DNA of 64,000 nt, taken from assembly GCA_011503125.2 (NCBI GenBank), contig WWBZ02000008.1:992001-1056000 (forward strand). Reading direction: 5' to 3'. A program made the translations under genes and the position numbers. Shown here piece by piece: positions 36,632 to 47,349 of this stretch (its first letter is position 1; each line of letters starts with the position of its first letter). The stretch comes from Botryosphaeria dothidea. Lineage: Eukaryota; Ascomycota; Dothideomycetes; Botryosphaeriales; Botryosphaeriaceae. Below the pieces are notes generated by a model. That model saw only the letters and a program-made list of their open reading frames with translations, did no database searches and had not been told where the DNA came from.

Positions 36632-38156
36632 CGGAGTAGTCAGGATAGGGGTAGATGGGTTTGTGATGTGATCAAGGGAGGCGGGGCAGACAGGGGATGA
36701 AGTGAACCAATCAGTTTATCTCTCATGCTTGCATTTTTCACGTGTCTTGAAGCTGTCGGATGTCTGCTTAAGCCTCACCGTGACTGGGCCTCGAGGCGTG
36801 TCCGCTCTTGTTTTATGCTCATGATCGAGAATCGGAGTTGAAAGTCGGGCGAAAGGACACGAGCGACATGGGGCGGAGGCTCAAGAACATGTGATCAGTC
36901 CCGCGGGTTCCTACAGCATCGACCAGGATTCCCCACAACTTCGAACGTCTGAAATCAGTTTCGCCTATGGTTCCACATTCTTACATGATGTGCAAAGGAA
37001 GCTTACTCGATTACCAGTATCTTTTGTCATATGCGTTATTTAAGTCTCTTCGTATTGTCATAATAGGATAATAAACACAATTCTTTCACCGGAAAGCGGA
37101 GAATGCTCGTCTCCAAAAGCGACAGTGCCCATCCTAGGTTGTTTTCGAGATTCCTGTTGGCGAAGAATGGCAAGCAAGTAGAGAGGCTTTGTATCTTCTG
37201 CGTGTGATTGGACGAGTCAAAGTAACTGCGACTATACTTAAAGCGTAATAAGCTTAGAAACACGCAGCTCTGTGGGAATTTCCGCCAAACAAATCGTTCA
37301 TGAGGAGCGCCGGGTAGGTAGAAGAGAAGGGATAGTGCGGCCAGATGTTACACCCTTCGAGCAAGGTATAACGGCCGCCAACTCTCGAACGACAACCTTT
37401 GAACGAAGCCCCAATGACAAAAACATGAATAGTCCATGACCAGCGCCAAGGCAGGGTGGGTATCAGTGAGTAACAACAATATCAAAGCCACCAGTGAATA
37501 GTATTTCGCAAACTTGAGTGGCATTATCGCCGCCGAATTATTGAATCACTATTCTACTACTGTCTCCAAACGAAGAAATAAAGCATAGGTCATTCTGAGA
37601 AAGGTGATATACTGCCTTGCCCAGAGTTTCTCTACCATACAACTTCCAAGCTACCGCACCCGAAAGCGTGATACTATAGCTTTTTTTTGCCATGAAGATT
37701 AAATTAATGGCGCCAGGTTATGTAAGCAAAGAAACAGATGTCATAGACCGCTAGGCCTGGAACAACATCTCTCTCGTATGCACCGAATAAAAGAGTAGCA
37801 AAAACAATATCTCTATTGTTCATGTATAATCTCTTTGACTTTCTCTTACCTACTAAATAAAAGAACTGTAATATTGCTATCTGTCAACCACATTGGCCCG
37901 TGATTACGTGTTTTATTTTGCTTTTGCTTATACATGCGTTCTTTCTTTGCTTTTTGCCGCACCATACACTTACCCCTACACACCTCATTTACCCCGATTA
38001 TGCGTATTTCCGTAAATCCGATCATCATACGTATATAGCAGACCTCAGTAACAATAATAAGAAGACCAGCGGCGTCTTACTTTCTCGCACCGTTCGACAC
38101 TATCATTATTATCGCCATCATTATCGTCTTCTACTTCTTCTACCGCTACGATAAAC
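36632..38156. other. Intergenic, no gene seen
   Basis: About 1.5 kb of ordinary composition with only short unconvincing frames. I found no RNA gene or repeat. Confidence 0.4.
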
Positions 38157-38522
38157 ATGAATAGCCAATCCCTCCTTACGCTTCTCGAGCAGCACTCGAC
38201 TGACGAGGTTCAATGGATTCTCAAGGAACTGTGCGTACATACACCGACCAAAATATCGGAAATGGTTGACGAGATCGCTGGCGAGGAGCGAGGAATCCGG
38301 ATTCCAATAACAACGATACTCGTATGCATTGTTACATCTAGCGAGTATCGGGTCAAGAAGAATCGGGTTAAGAAGAATCAGGAAGAGTGCTATAACGACG
38401 ATAAGATAGGGCTTCAAGACGCGGAAGAGGAGGAAGAGGAGAAAGTCGGCCTGCTGCTGGTGCCGATGGTGCTGGCATTAGCGCTGGCGTTGGCGCTAGC
38501 GCTGGCCATGAGCATTATATGA
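38157..38522 (+). CDS. Small protein with acidic linker and Leu/Ala C-terminus, unknown
   Basis: A 121-residue open frame beginning at an ATG in AACATGAAT context. The first ~45 residues look globular (LLTLLEQHSTDEVQWILKEL, then ISEMVDEIAGEERG). A basic repeat (VKKNRVKKNQ, about 66-75) and a Glu run follow. The end is a hydrophobic LVPMVLALALALALALAMSI segment that could span a membrane as a tail anchor or be a low-complexity artefact. An overlapping minus-strand frame (38121-38417) is less protein-like. No family recognised. Confidence 0.4.
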   Translation: MNSQSLLTLLEQHSTDEVQWILKELCVHTPTKISEMVDEIAGEERGIRIPITTILVCIVTSSEYRVKKNRVKKNQEECYNDDKIGLQDAEEEEEEKVGLLLVPMVLALALALALALAMSII

Positions 38523-39937
38523 GTACTTACGGCGGGTCTGGACAGTCAGTCTTGTAACTTTCGTAACCATGTGCATGAGGACGCGTAATTTAAGGCCACT
38601 CTAGTTCGTAGGATGTGCTTCCGCCCAGGACGACGCCTCTAAGGATTCATATATGACCTCAATACTCTTCTGCCGTGTTTAGTACTATTATCATTTATAA
38701 TACACCTCTAGAAGCGAATGTCATGTGGAAAAAATATGTTATTAGGTCGAGCCATCAAGGGATGTTCAACTTCTCGAAAGATTGCCCACATGCTTGGAAT
38801 ACCAACGTGCTCAGCGTGATGGTATAGCCTCGATTTCTCTCAAAAGTCTCAACGGTACCATGCTGCAATAAGAACTCGATATTGGCAAGCGTGGCGAGCA
38901 CAAGTAGGTAGCTGGATTAATGATGCAAAAGGAACGTCGAAGCTATAGGCAGGGGAATGGCGGGTGGGAATCGGATGTTGGCAACCTGTCTTGAGGTGGA
39001 TGAGCCTTGGACCAACAGCGGCAACGCCGCCACCGGTTGTCGCAATGAAGGCAGGCAGAATCTCTCCGGCTTGAGCCGCGGGGAGCGTCTACGGAGGATG
39101 AGTAGGATGGAACCGCTGCAGATATAGACGTCGGCGTAGCTTGGGTGAGATGAAGGAAATGACGAGGCTGGTTGAGGCGGCGGTGAATATCTGACATTGA
39201 TAGGAGGCGAGTCTCGATCAGACCATTTCACCTGACGGGCTTTACTATGGGCGTACGAAGGGGTAGCGGGGGCTGGTTATCTGCCATCCAAGTTCTGCGT
39301 GTGTATCATATAGTTGTGTCTCTACTGATTTGGCTTTTGTTGGCATGGATGGCATTCGCTCATCTACTTCAAGAATAATAAAATGAAAATTCCTGTCTGT
39401 GCTTCCTACTGGGGCCTGGGCAATGTATGCAGCGAACGTAGTGATTCTGCGGGACGCAAAAAGTATGAATGATCAAATTGGATGAGACTACTTCAACACG
39501 TCGTCGTGGAGCTAAGTGAGAAGGATGATACTTTTCTGTGGGACTCGGATCAGATTCCATACTGAGACGCTCTCTCATCCTTTCTGGAATGGATGTATGA
39601 GCAGGAAGCAGAACAAAACGCCTTTTGTTGTAATTCAAGCCCATCTTGTTAAAACAAACCATTCAAGCGCACTCATCGCCCCAGCTCGACTGATCATCCC
39701 CTCGCCGAAAATAAAAACGATGAAAAGAAAGAAAGACAGACACAAAGAAAGACAGAAAGAAAAAAAAAACGTTTAATGTGCCCGGCAACAAGGCCGTCCA
39801 TCCTCAGTTTGGCAGGACAAAGAATCACTCCAAGTCTCCCCGAACCGAACCGTCCTACAACCAGACTGACTCCACATCTCTCATCTCCTCCGCTCCATCA
39901 TCAATTACCCTCGATCAAGGACAGGCTCCTGCAGCAG
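38523..39937. other. Intergenic, no firm gene
   Basis: The minus-strand frame 38943-39197 has a CLHCDNRWRRC string (CX2CX6C), but the rest of a Zn2Cys6 domain is missing, so I do not call it a gene. A purine-rich GAAA/CAGA repeat lies at about 39718-39772. Confidence 0.4.
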
Positions 39938-40588
39938 CTAAAGCTCCATCAGAAAGTTTTCGACGGGAGCCTCGGGCCGCTGCTGCGCTGCTCCGTCGTC
40001 TCCACCAGTCGCGGCAGCCGGTTGCGGCGGCGGCTGGATGTTCGGCATGGGCGGTCCATTGGTGGTGCCCCGCTGCGTCTCCTCGTCCTGGTCCTGCTTC
40101 TGCTGCTCCCGCTGACGGACCAACTGTGCACGCAATTCTCTCACCTCGCGGGAAATCTGCCGCTCCCAATGTTGTTCCTGTTCCCTGTGCAGCTGCTGGT
40201 CCGGGCCGTTCGGCGGCTCGGACGAAAATGGGTCGGCAGCTTCAGAAGAAGATTCACCACGGCCGGCAGCCTCTTTCCGCAGGTCCTTCTTGCCCTCGGC
40301 GCTGATGTCGTACAGGCAGTCGACCAACAGGCCGCTGTGCCTCTGGAACGAGAGCACGCGCTGCTCAAACACCCACAACGACAATACCCGGCCCGCCAGG
40401 TCGAAGTGTTCCTGTCGGCCTGGGTTGGTGCTTGGGCTAGTGTCCGGGCCGGGTGGCGGCGTTTGCGGACTCGGTGGGTAGGAAGGAGGAGAGGGGTGAG
40501 GTGAGGTGGCTGTGGCCGCGGGTGGAGGCGTGGCATACGGGGAGGCGCGGGAGCTCTGACGACTGGTGGAGAAGCGGGTAGCGGGCAT
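39938..40588 (-). CDS. Pro-rich protein with Gln/Glu-rich helix, unknown function
   Basis: The predicted protein has 216 residues from ATG 40588 (MPATRFSTS); the frame continues upstream to 40729 but that part looks untranslated. Residues 1-60 are Ser/Pro-rich and disordered. A short conserved-looking core follows (FDLAGRVLSLWVFEQRVLSF, then GLLVDCLYDISAEGKKDLRKEA, about 62-110). Next is a charged helical stretch rich in Gln, Glu and Arg (REQEQHWERQISREVREL), probably coiled coil, and a disordered Pro/Gln tail. The plus-strand frames over the same DNA are compositional shadows. The family is not recognised; a nuclear or regulatory role would be guesswork. Confidence 0.5.
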   Translation of the reverse strand: MPATRFSTSRQSSRASPYATPPPAATATSPHPSPPSYPPSPQTPPPGPDTSPSTNPGRQEHFDLAGRVLSLWVFEQRVLSFQRHSGLLVDCLYDISAEGKKDLRKEAAGRGESSSEAADPFSSEPPNGPDQQLHREQEQHWERQISREVRELRAQLVRQREQQKQDQDEETQRGTTNGPPMPNIQPPPQPAAATGGDDGAAQQRPEAPVENFLMEL

Positions 40589-41562
40589 GTTGTTGGCGAG
40601 TAGGTGTAGGAAGAATTTCAGATGGGTATGAAGAAGTGTAGATAGACGTGGACAAGTCCAGATGGGCAAATGGTGCGGTGGACGTGGGAGAATGCGCGGA
40701 GAAGTTGGACTTAAAGGACTCACCGTCACTAAAGCTACGAAGCAAGCTGTGAGATAAGCTGCTTTGCTGATCAGGCTTCCCTGCCTGTAGGTTGGTCGCT
40801 GAGCGGCTGGGCGATTAACGGCCCTGCAACCAAACAGGACACGGCGGATCTCGCGACGGAAGACTTGTGGTCTGGCGATTGATTTGGCAAGAGAGTCCCC
40901 GTTAGACGGATTGGTTTCAATTGGCCACCGGGAGGGGCGGCGCTGGCCTGTTTCAGTTGCTTATGACACGAAGACGCCTGTGCGTACGGGAGCGTGCCGT
41001 CAGCTGGGAATCCCAGCGTTCTGGGACGATGTGATCGTCTCCTGCGCACTGCCGATGCCTGCTATCCTCTCTGGAGAAAGTGTGCAACACCAGCTGGCCA
41101 GTTGCTGTGCGGTACAGACGAAAACCGGGAACAGGTTAATTGAGGAGCAGTGACGTACGTGTATGAGTGTTGAGTCTTGCGCCCCCAGCCCTATGATTAT
41201 ACGCCGTTTCTAGCCGTCAACTTCCTACAGCTCCGTCTCGTGCGTGCAACCGAAACACTAATAAGGTAATTATATGATACATCATAACTGTAAGAGAGTT
41301 CCGTGTGAGAAAATTGAGATCGACGAGCGGACGTGTGCGGCCGAAGGTGGTCTCTCTCTGCCAGCGACACGAACGGGGAAAATGTTGGTAGACGTTCTGG
41401 TTTGCGCCGCTGAAGCGCGTGCGCGTGACACGGAACGCCGCGAGCAGCTCTTTCCTGTAGAGAATTGTTGAGGCTGGGCGGGACATGGGCCCCGGCCGCT
41501 GGTGTGAAAACTCGGGTCAGAAATTCGGACCAGAAATTCTATGCGCACGCACAACTCCTCGC
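40589..41562. promoter_or_regulatory. Divergent intergenic region between 39938-40588 (-) and 41563-41919 (+)
   Basis: About 1 kb separates two divergently transcribed predicted genes, so it probably contains both promoters. I see no clear TATA box or operator-like repeat. Short frames on both strands here are not convincing. Confidence 0.3.
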
Positions 41563-41919
41563 ATGACATCATACCAGTCCATTGCCGGCGAGAACAGGAT
41601 ATCCGGCCAGGGCAAACGCAGGAGGACACAGAACCAAGACGGAAGCAGGAGCAGGGGACCGAGCCCCACGGCCCAGCTTCTCGAGTGGTGGCGGACGAAA
41701 ACGCCCGCGGTTGGCGACTACGAGGAAGACGACGAGGAGCGGCCCCGGCCGCGCAAGAACGCCCGCAGCCGGGCCAACGGTCGCGTCTACCACCAGGGCG
41801 CGGCCCGGTGGTCGGAGAAGTGGCGTGTCACCATGTTGGAAGGGCCGTCCACGGGCCCGGTGTGGGGCCAGGAGGCCGTGCTGGCGCCGGATGGATATGG
41901 AGGCTTGGTCTTGCTCTAG
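41563..41919 (+). CDS. Small charged protein, unknown function
   Basis: A 118-residue frame from the ATG at 41563 (MTSYQSIAGEN); the same frame is open a little further upstream to 41485. It contains a basic Ser/Arg/Gly stretch, the segment PTAQLLEWWRTKTPAVGDY (about 38-56), an acidic run DYEEDDEE, a basic RPRPRKNARSRANGR stretch, and a more globular C-terminus (WSEKWRVTMLEGPS). The alternation of acidic and basic blocks suggests a nucleic-acid or chromatin protein, but that is only an impression. High GC makes spurious frames likely here. Confidence 0.35.
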   Translation: MTSYQSIAGENRISGQGKRRRTQNQDGSRSRGPSPTAQLLEWWRTKTPAVGDYEEDDEERPRPRKNARSRANGRVYHQGAARWSEKWRVTMLEGPSTGPVWGQEAVLAPDGYGGLVLL

Positions 41920-42376
41920 GTTTGGGGTTGATTGGGCACGGCTTGGCTTGGGGGTGTGTCATTGATGAAAATGACGATGACGATGACGATGACGATGTAT
42001 TGTTAAATGATGTTGATGTTGATGTGTTCCGGCTATGCTCCTGTTGCATATTTTACCCGCCTGCCTGTGCTTCACTAAACAGAATCTATAACGGCGTTGA
42101 GGTTTTCTTCTTCAATCCTGTCTCTGCAGGTGATTCTATTAGTGATAGTGCTATATCTTGCCGTACTGTCGGAGAGAGCTCTCCGATGGTACTTTTACTG
42201 CACTCTCGTTACTAGTTTCCATCCTTCTCACACCGCGGGCAAATACCCAAGTTCTCAGTGATGTCTCCTTTTCTCGTACGTGGCCGCTAAACGATAACAA
42301 AGAAAGGAAGAACAAACTTGGAATTTGGGACTTGGCGTACACCGACGCCTTTCTCACACGCCTCTGCCGCAGTGCG

Positions 42377-42404
42377 GTGTGTGTGTGTGTGTGTGTGTGT
42401 GTGT
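42377..42404. repeat. (GT)n microsatellite
   Basis: An uninterrupted GT dinucleotide run of about 13 units, ending in GTGTCGTGTGG. Confidence 0.85.
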
Positions 42405-42525
42405 CGTGTGGTGACGCACGGGGGACGGTGGGGACGCCTCACTGCACGTATGTAACGCTAAACGGCAATTCGATCGATAACGCCATCCGTCTGCCGCAGG
42501 GTGTCAATCTCGATTGGTCGGGCTG

Positions 42526-42570
42526 ACGTCTGACGTCTGACGTCTGACGGGCTGACGGGCTGACGGGCTG
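42526..42570. repeat. Short tandem repeat, GACGTCT then GACGGGCT units
   Basis: Three copies of a 7-bp unit containing the palindrome GACGTC are followed by three copies of a related 8-bp unit, all in direct orientation. Confidence 0.75.
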
Positions 42571-43491
42571 GCTCCGGCGGCGGCGCGGTGCGACGCGTAG
42601 GCCACGCACGGCGTGCGCGCCACCCCTCCCCAAGCTGCGTCACGGCGCGATGATGACACGGGTTGCTGGACGTACGTGCGCGCGGGCGGAGTGGGCGTTG
42701 CGCGTTGCACGCTGGTTCCCCCTCTACGGCGACCTAGACCGACGCCGAGAGCAGGAAAAAAGGGTCGCCGCGGTCCGTGCGCTGAACGACCTTAGCTGGC
42801 CGAGCGAAGAAATAGCACAGACACCTCTGTCTCGCCTCCGTCTCAAAATCGTAAGCCGTCCATACACGCCATTAGCTCTACAGATTCACGAAAAAAAAGA
42901 CTGTCCGAATCTGTTGGGTACTCCTCGTCAACCGATCGGTGAAGATATGAAAGTCTAGTGTAGCAGCGTGACGAGAAAAGAAAAGAATAATTAGTAGAAT
43001 CCAGGGAGATAAGGACAGGAATATGGCGGGATTTCTCGAAATGGCCTTGTGCAAATGGGTGACATTCGCGGGCTCTCTTTTCCAATATTCATCCTGGTAC
43101 CGCTCGCCCTCTCTGGAGAAGGTCTAAAGATTCCGAGAGCCGTGCCTGAGGGAGCGGGTCGGGTACGGTGAGCGGGGCGGCCAGTTGCGCCGAACCTCCG
43201 AGCGACTGGCGGGGCCTTCGCCCGGAATTAGTGGATCAGAAATGGACAAGTAGAATGAACTCATCGAATTGCGAACCTATTAGGACTTATTGACAGTGAG
43301 GATTCCGATGCGAAGAATGGCGCAGTCCGGAAGCGCATGCTTTTGTGCGAGAAGCATACGCTTTTACGCCCAGAGGTACGGGATCACTTAGTGCTCTCGA
43401 CCGCCGTCTCCTGCCATATTATTCCCCAAAAAGCCAATGAAAATCTCGGGAAATCTTTCCCAGAGATTAGCACTGTTCTCGGGAGATTTCC

Positions 43492-43971
43492 CTACATCCT
43501 CCAGGTCACTATTAATCCCGACAGCTCCATTCCCCAGAACAACGGGACTTCAACCGGCACCCGCCCCAGATCAATCCGGACCAAGCCGATGGCAAACCTT
43601 TGGCGAGACAGATGGCTACAGACACCAAAAGTGTGGCGCTTTTCGCCTCCGATAGTGCCCTCGACAGAAGCCACTTCTGGAGCACAGTGGTGATGACATG
43701 CTTCTCTGACCCTCCACATGTCAGCGATGCTCAAACGACTAGACATAGGGCCGCGAACCAAGTATATCGGGCGCGTCTTCTCAAAGGTCAGAGCTAGATC
43801 GCGCGACGAGATATCCAAAGGTCGATGGGATCGTCGACTGCTGAGGACTTGGGTTGGAAGTTGGCCATTATAGCGGCCGAGGGTAGTGGCCGTTTGCTCG
43901 AGGAGAGGCGGCTTGGAAGGTGATTGATGAAAGCTCGTGATCATGGCGCTGGTGACGGGCGTAGGACCCAT
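43492..43971 (-). CDS. Possible unknown protein
   Basis: A minus-strand frame of 159 residues from the Met at 43971; it is open up to 44121. The C-terminal two-thirds look moderately protein-like (DLALTFEKTRPIYLVRGP, SIADMWRVREACHHHC, RQRFAIGLVRIDLGRVPV). Cys/His are frequent around residues 95-105. It lies downstream, on the same strand, of the exon ending at 44078. Competing plus-strand frames overlap it. No family recognised. Confidence 0.25.
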   Translation of the reverse strand: MGPTPVTSAMITSFHQSPSKPPLLEQTATTLGRYNGQLPTQVLSSRRSHRPLDISSRDLALTFEKTRPIYLVRGPMSSRLSIADMWRVREACHHHCAPEVASVEGTIGGEKRHTFGVCSHLSRQRFAIGLVRIDLGRVPVEVPLFWGMELSGLIVTWRM

Positions 43972-44077
43972 TCTTATGGCGGCCGGCACGTGCGGTAGGC
44001 ATTTTGAACGACAGAAGAGGAGAAGCAGTCCGAGACTTGGTAGAGATAAAGAGGCGGACAGTTGAAAACACAGAGAA

Positions 44078-44349
44078 TTACCCGGCGTCGGCTGACGCTG
44101 GAGCGAGAACTTCCCTTTCAAACAACGGCCTGTACATTTCGCTAAAATATTGTATCAATTGGCAAAGGGACGCGATGAGTTGATAGATACCCAGAATAAA
44201 GTCCATCACGCCGAGGTTGAGCTTCCGGTATATGATGACCTCGGCCAGCAGTAGCTTCCACCTGCGACCCTGCAAGATGATCAACGGCGTGGTGGGAATA
44301 CGGGCGTCGGTAAGTTGCTGCAGGCGACGAAAGTGGGCCGATATCCATG
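44078..44349 (-). CDS. Last exon of an unknown gene, possibly nuclease-like family
   Basis: The frame reads FRRLQQLTDARIPTTPLIIL, then QGRRWKLLLAEVIIYRKLN, then GVMDFILGIYQLIASLCQLI and a charged end, stop at 44078-44080. A stop upstream of 44355 in this frame and CAG at 44350-44352 suggest a splice acceptor, with the exon starting at 44349. A plausible first exon is 44662-44886 on the same strand (MTAAAGSDRPFSSLMMD), but I could not fix the intron, which would include a 21-G run. The pattern of a hydrophobic QGRRW strand followed by LGIYQLIASL recalls the C-terminal part of the fungal PD-(D/E)XK nuclease-like family. That is a tentative memory-based comparison. Confidence 0.4.
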
Positions 44350-44435
44350 CTGCTGGTGGTGGCGATGATCATGCGATGTTTCAACGAGTTGTTGCGACGG
44401 AAGCCGGCTCGCAGCGGGCCGCCAGCCCAGAAAAA

Positions 44436-44456
44436 GGGGGGGGGGGGGGGGGGGGG
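44436..44456. repeat. 21-base G homopolymer
   Basis: An uninterrupted G run preceded by five A. Its length is prone to sequencing and assembly error, so frames crossing it cannot be trusted. Confidence 0.9.
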
Positions 44457-45474
44457 CAGCGCAGCCCAGACGAGGTATCCAGCGCAGCCAGCGTAGCCCA
44501 CCGTACCCAGCCCAGCGCAACCAGCTCAGCCAGCCTGCGCCGCTCGGCAGCCCAACGCGAACGGGCAGGTCGTTGTGCTGCCCTCAACGTCACCCAGACA
44601 AATGATGGGCTTTGACCCTGACATTTCTGCACAAAACACCCGAGCTTCCTCTTCTTCGCCATTATTTCCTAACGTCAAATCTCAGCACCGTCTCTGCGTT
44701 GCGGCTGGCATTCCGGCTGGTTTGATGCACGGCAGGGCTGCCCAGCCGATGGGTCAGCGCCCAGATGCACGCGAACGCGCCGTGACTGGCGATCCAGGCC
44801 TGGTCGATCACCTCGTTGTCCCCGTCGTCGCACGTGTCCATCATGAGGGAGGAGAAGGGGCGGTCGCTGCCAGCTGCGGCGGTCATGTTGGTCTAGAGAA
44901 GCGTGCGTGAGCGGGAGCGGAAGCAACGGTCGGGGTGGATGGGCAGCGTACACGAGTGGACGGCATCATGGAAGAGCTGGAAGAGATCAGCACTGTCGCG
45001 TACAGTTCACCCTCGGGCTGTGCTTCGCAGCAGCGTCTCCGGAGGGGCTGTTGGATGGCGAATGGGCGGGGAAATTGGGGGAGGGCGAGAAGAAGAGAGC
45101 GAAGGAGGCGCTGATCTGGGCGACACGGTGACTGGGGAGGCCATCGTGCTGGGAGATGAGGGGGACGGGGAGCTGCAGTTGCGCGGTAATTCTCGAGCGG
45201 GGAAGTGGTGTACAAGCCGCTCATTGCCGTGGGCGATATGATGGTGTAAATGCGACGGAGAGCGGACAGGGGCGGGTGTTGTGGAGGGAAGATGACGAGA
45301 TGCTGTTCGTCGCGTTACACATCTCGCCCATCACCTCACCCGCCATCGCCTCAACAAGTCATCGCCTTCCTCCGTAGCGCGACGACCCGCTTTGCTCTGT
45401 TTCCATGCGCCTGGCCAGGAGCTCAGATTGAATGCCTCTTTCCTACTCCGCCGTGGCTCGTCGCTCTGACCGCC

Positions 45475-46447
45475 ATGGCCGTCACCTTCAAACACCGGCT
45501 ACCCGCATGGAGCCCCGCCCGCCACCCACATGATTGTTGGCTTGCTCGTCGCTCCTCCCACCCCGTCCTTGCACCCCATCCGTCGCCGCTCATTGCCCTA
45601 CAACCACGCGCCATCGTGGACCGTCCTGCCTCCGTACGTCGCCTTGGCTTGCTGCGCAAGCGCCACAGAGCCCCATTGAGGGACTTGCAGAACCGCGCCG
45701 ACGACGCATGGCAAGCACTCCTCCGTGCTGAGAGCGAAGACGAGATGAGCGCCGCGCTGCTGGACTTTGTTCCCATCGCCGAATCCGTTGGCACACTGTT
45801 CGTGGACGGCGAAATCTCGCAATCTGATATGCCATTTGAGAAGGTGAAACTGGGTGTCTCTGTTGGTGAGTTTGCCCAGTCTTGCCACTCCTTTTTTTCG
45901 TACCGATGCTAAAAGTGTTTGGAACAGGCTCTCACGACCTGGGAGAAGTCCACGACAGAGGCGGTGGGATCGGGAACATTCACGCCAGTAGCATGGACGG
46001 AGTCAATCCGGCCGATCACCATTCATTCACGCAAAAGGCCGCAGCGCAGTCGGCTGGGTAATCTTCTGCCTCCCTTCCATCTGCTCCCCTTTGCCCTTCT
46101 GCGAAATCTGCTGACCTTTGCTCGACATAACCAGTAATTACAAACGCGCCCGCCAGTTGCACATTATGTACCACGCCATTCACGTCTGGCACCTTAATCG
46201 CCTCTGCCTACGGATGCTTTTTCCTTCGCTGCCACAATTACCGGAAAGACAGGAACAACGTGCTGTTCTTTTTGCAGAAGCTAAAATCGGCCGCCGTCAC
46301 CGGGAAACGATTTCGAGCGTGCGGGCTCACTACGAGGATGTGATGCAGCAATATCCCAAGTACCTGGCGCAGGAGATGAAGGTGGTCGACTATTATAGGA
46401 AGAGGGTGTTGAAGGAGGTACAGCGGTACCAGCATGTTACGGCATGA
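45475..46447 (+). CDS. Three-exon protein with helical C-terminus, unknown function
   Basis: Exons 45475-45865, 45928-46057 and 46135-46447 join in frame to 277 residues. Intron 1 (62 bp) has a strong GTGAGT donor and CAG acceptor; intron 2 (77 bp) is GTAATC..CCAG with a GCTGAC branch-like site. I chose the ATG at 45475 for its GCCATGG context; the frame is open to 45250. The N-terminus is Pro/Arg-rich. Residues ~67-130 are helical and acidic (LQNRADDAWQALLRAESEDE, ALLDFVPIAESVGTLFVDGE). The C-terminal ~85 residues are strongly helical and charged (RRHRETISSVRAHYEDVMQQ, KVVDYYRKRVLKEVQRY), probably coiled coil. The phase-consistent introns make it a real gene. Family not recognised. Confidence 0.65.
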
Positions 46448-46925
46448 TCTTGTGAACCGGCATGCTGTACCGTGGCAGTTGATGTTGAAAATCCTACATT
46501 CGAGTCTAATCCGAGAATTCAAGCACAGTAGACCAAGACCGATTCCTTACGTTCAGGCCTTCCATAGTTCCACTTGTACACGTGTGATTTTGCCAAGCCG
46601 GGTTGACCGCCCTGTATGAAGGTTGGTGTCTGACATATCGTGCGGGAAATGCAAGCTTACTGACCTCGGTGAAGCATTGTGGTCAATTGAAGTCGATCAG
46701 AGGGCGACAAAGTCGCTTGGTTTTCCATGGTCCCAGAGCTGAGCTGGACGGTCGCCGGTGGTTTGTGGCTACTGGTGTTTTCGTCCCAGAGCTGTGTTCA
46801 ATCCCATCCAAGCGATGAGCCATTCTCTCCCCTCTAAGCATGTTCGGCTTAACCCGCTAATATTCGGCAGAGCTGGGTATTCTGCCTACATGATCAGGTA
46901 TCCGTCTTGCACGTGACTATTAGAG
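46448..46925. other. Intergenic, no gene seen
   Basis: Only short frames occur here. The region lies between the helical protein gene and a repeat-bearing stretch upstream of the kinesin-like gene. Confidence 0.4.
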
Positions 46926-46930
46926 GATAT

Positions 46931-47270
46931 CCATCCAAGCCTAGCCATGTTCAAACGCTCCATCATGTTCCCTCCCGATTGCCATTGTCCTTCTTGCAGT
47001 GGCTTTAGAGGGTATTCACTCAAGCCTGACCTGATTCAAACGCTCCATCGTGTTCCCTCTCGTTCATCGTTGTCCTTCCTTCCCGACCACCATTGTTCCT
47101 CCTTCCCGACGGATGCTCTACTTCCTTCTATGCTGCAGCTTATTTTTATCCCCCTCGCCGAGACTCATCTTGATCGTCTTCGCTGAGACTCGTCTGAGAC
47201 TCATTTATATTCTCTTCGCCAAAATTCGTCGTTATTCTCTCCGCTGAAACTCATCTTTATCCTCTTCCCC
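46931..47270. repeat. Imperfect direct repeats upstream of the kinesin-like gene
   Basis: A ~65-bp unit (CCAAGCCT..TTCAAACGCTCCATC..GTTCCCTC..TTGTCCTTC) occurs at 46931-46996 and again at about 47016-47080. It is followed by about four degenerate ~25-bp units with the core CGCCGAGACTCATCTTTATC at 47153-47270. The array ends 80 bases before the ATG at 47350 and is pyrimidine-rich, so it probably lies in the promoter or leader. Confidence 0.6.
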
Positions 47271-47349
47271 CCATAAAGCCGAATGCCACCCTGTTCTCTC
47301 TGCCAATGTCCTTCCACCTCCCACAACCAACTACCACCACTCAGCCACG

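Larger units (their letters stand above)
41920..43491. other. Repeat-rich intergenic stretch
   Basis: It holds a (GACGAT)n run at about 41970-41998, a (GT)n run at about 42377-42404, and short tandem units (GACGTCT x3 then GACGGGCT x3) at about 42526-42570. Open frames crossing it (42158-42526, 42650-42958) are low complexity, so I do not call genes. Confidence 0.5.

Noticed and set aside
38943..39197. CLHCDNRWRRC string suggesting a Zn2Cys6 transcription factor
   Set aside because: Only CX2CX6C is present; the second half of the cluster is missing and the rest of the frame is not protein-like.
39735..40504. Plus-strand frames of 175-242 residues
   Set aside because: They overlap the more protein-like minus-strand gene 39938-40588 and have Arg/Pro/Leu composition typical of antisense GC-rich DNA.
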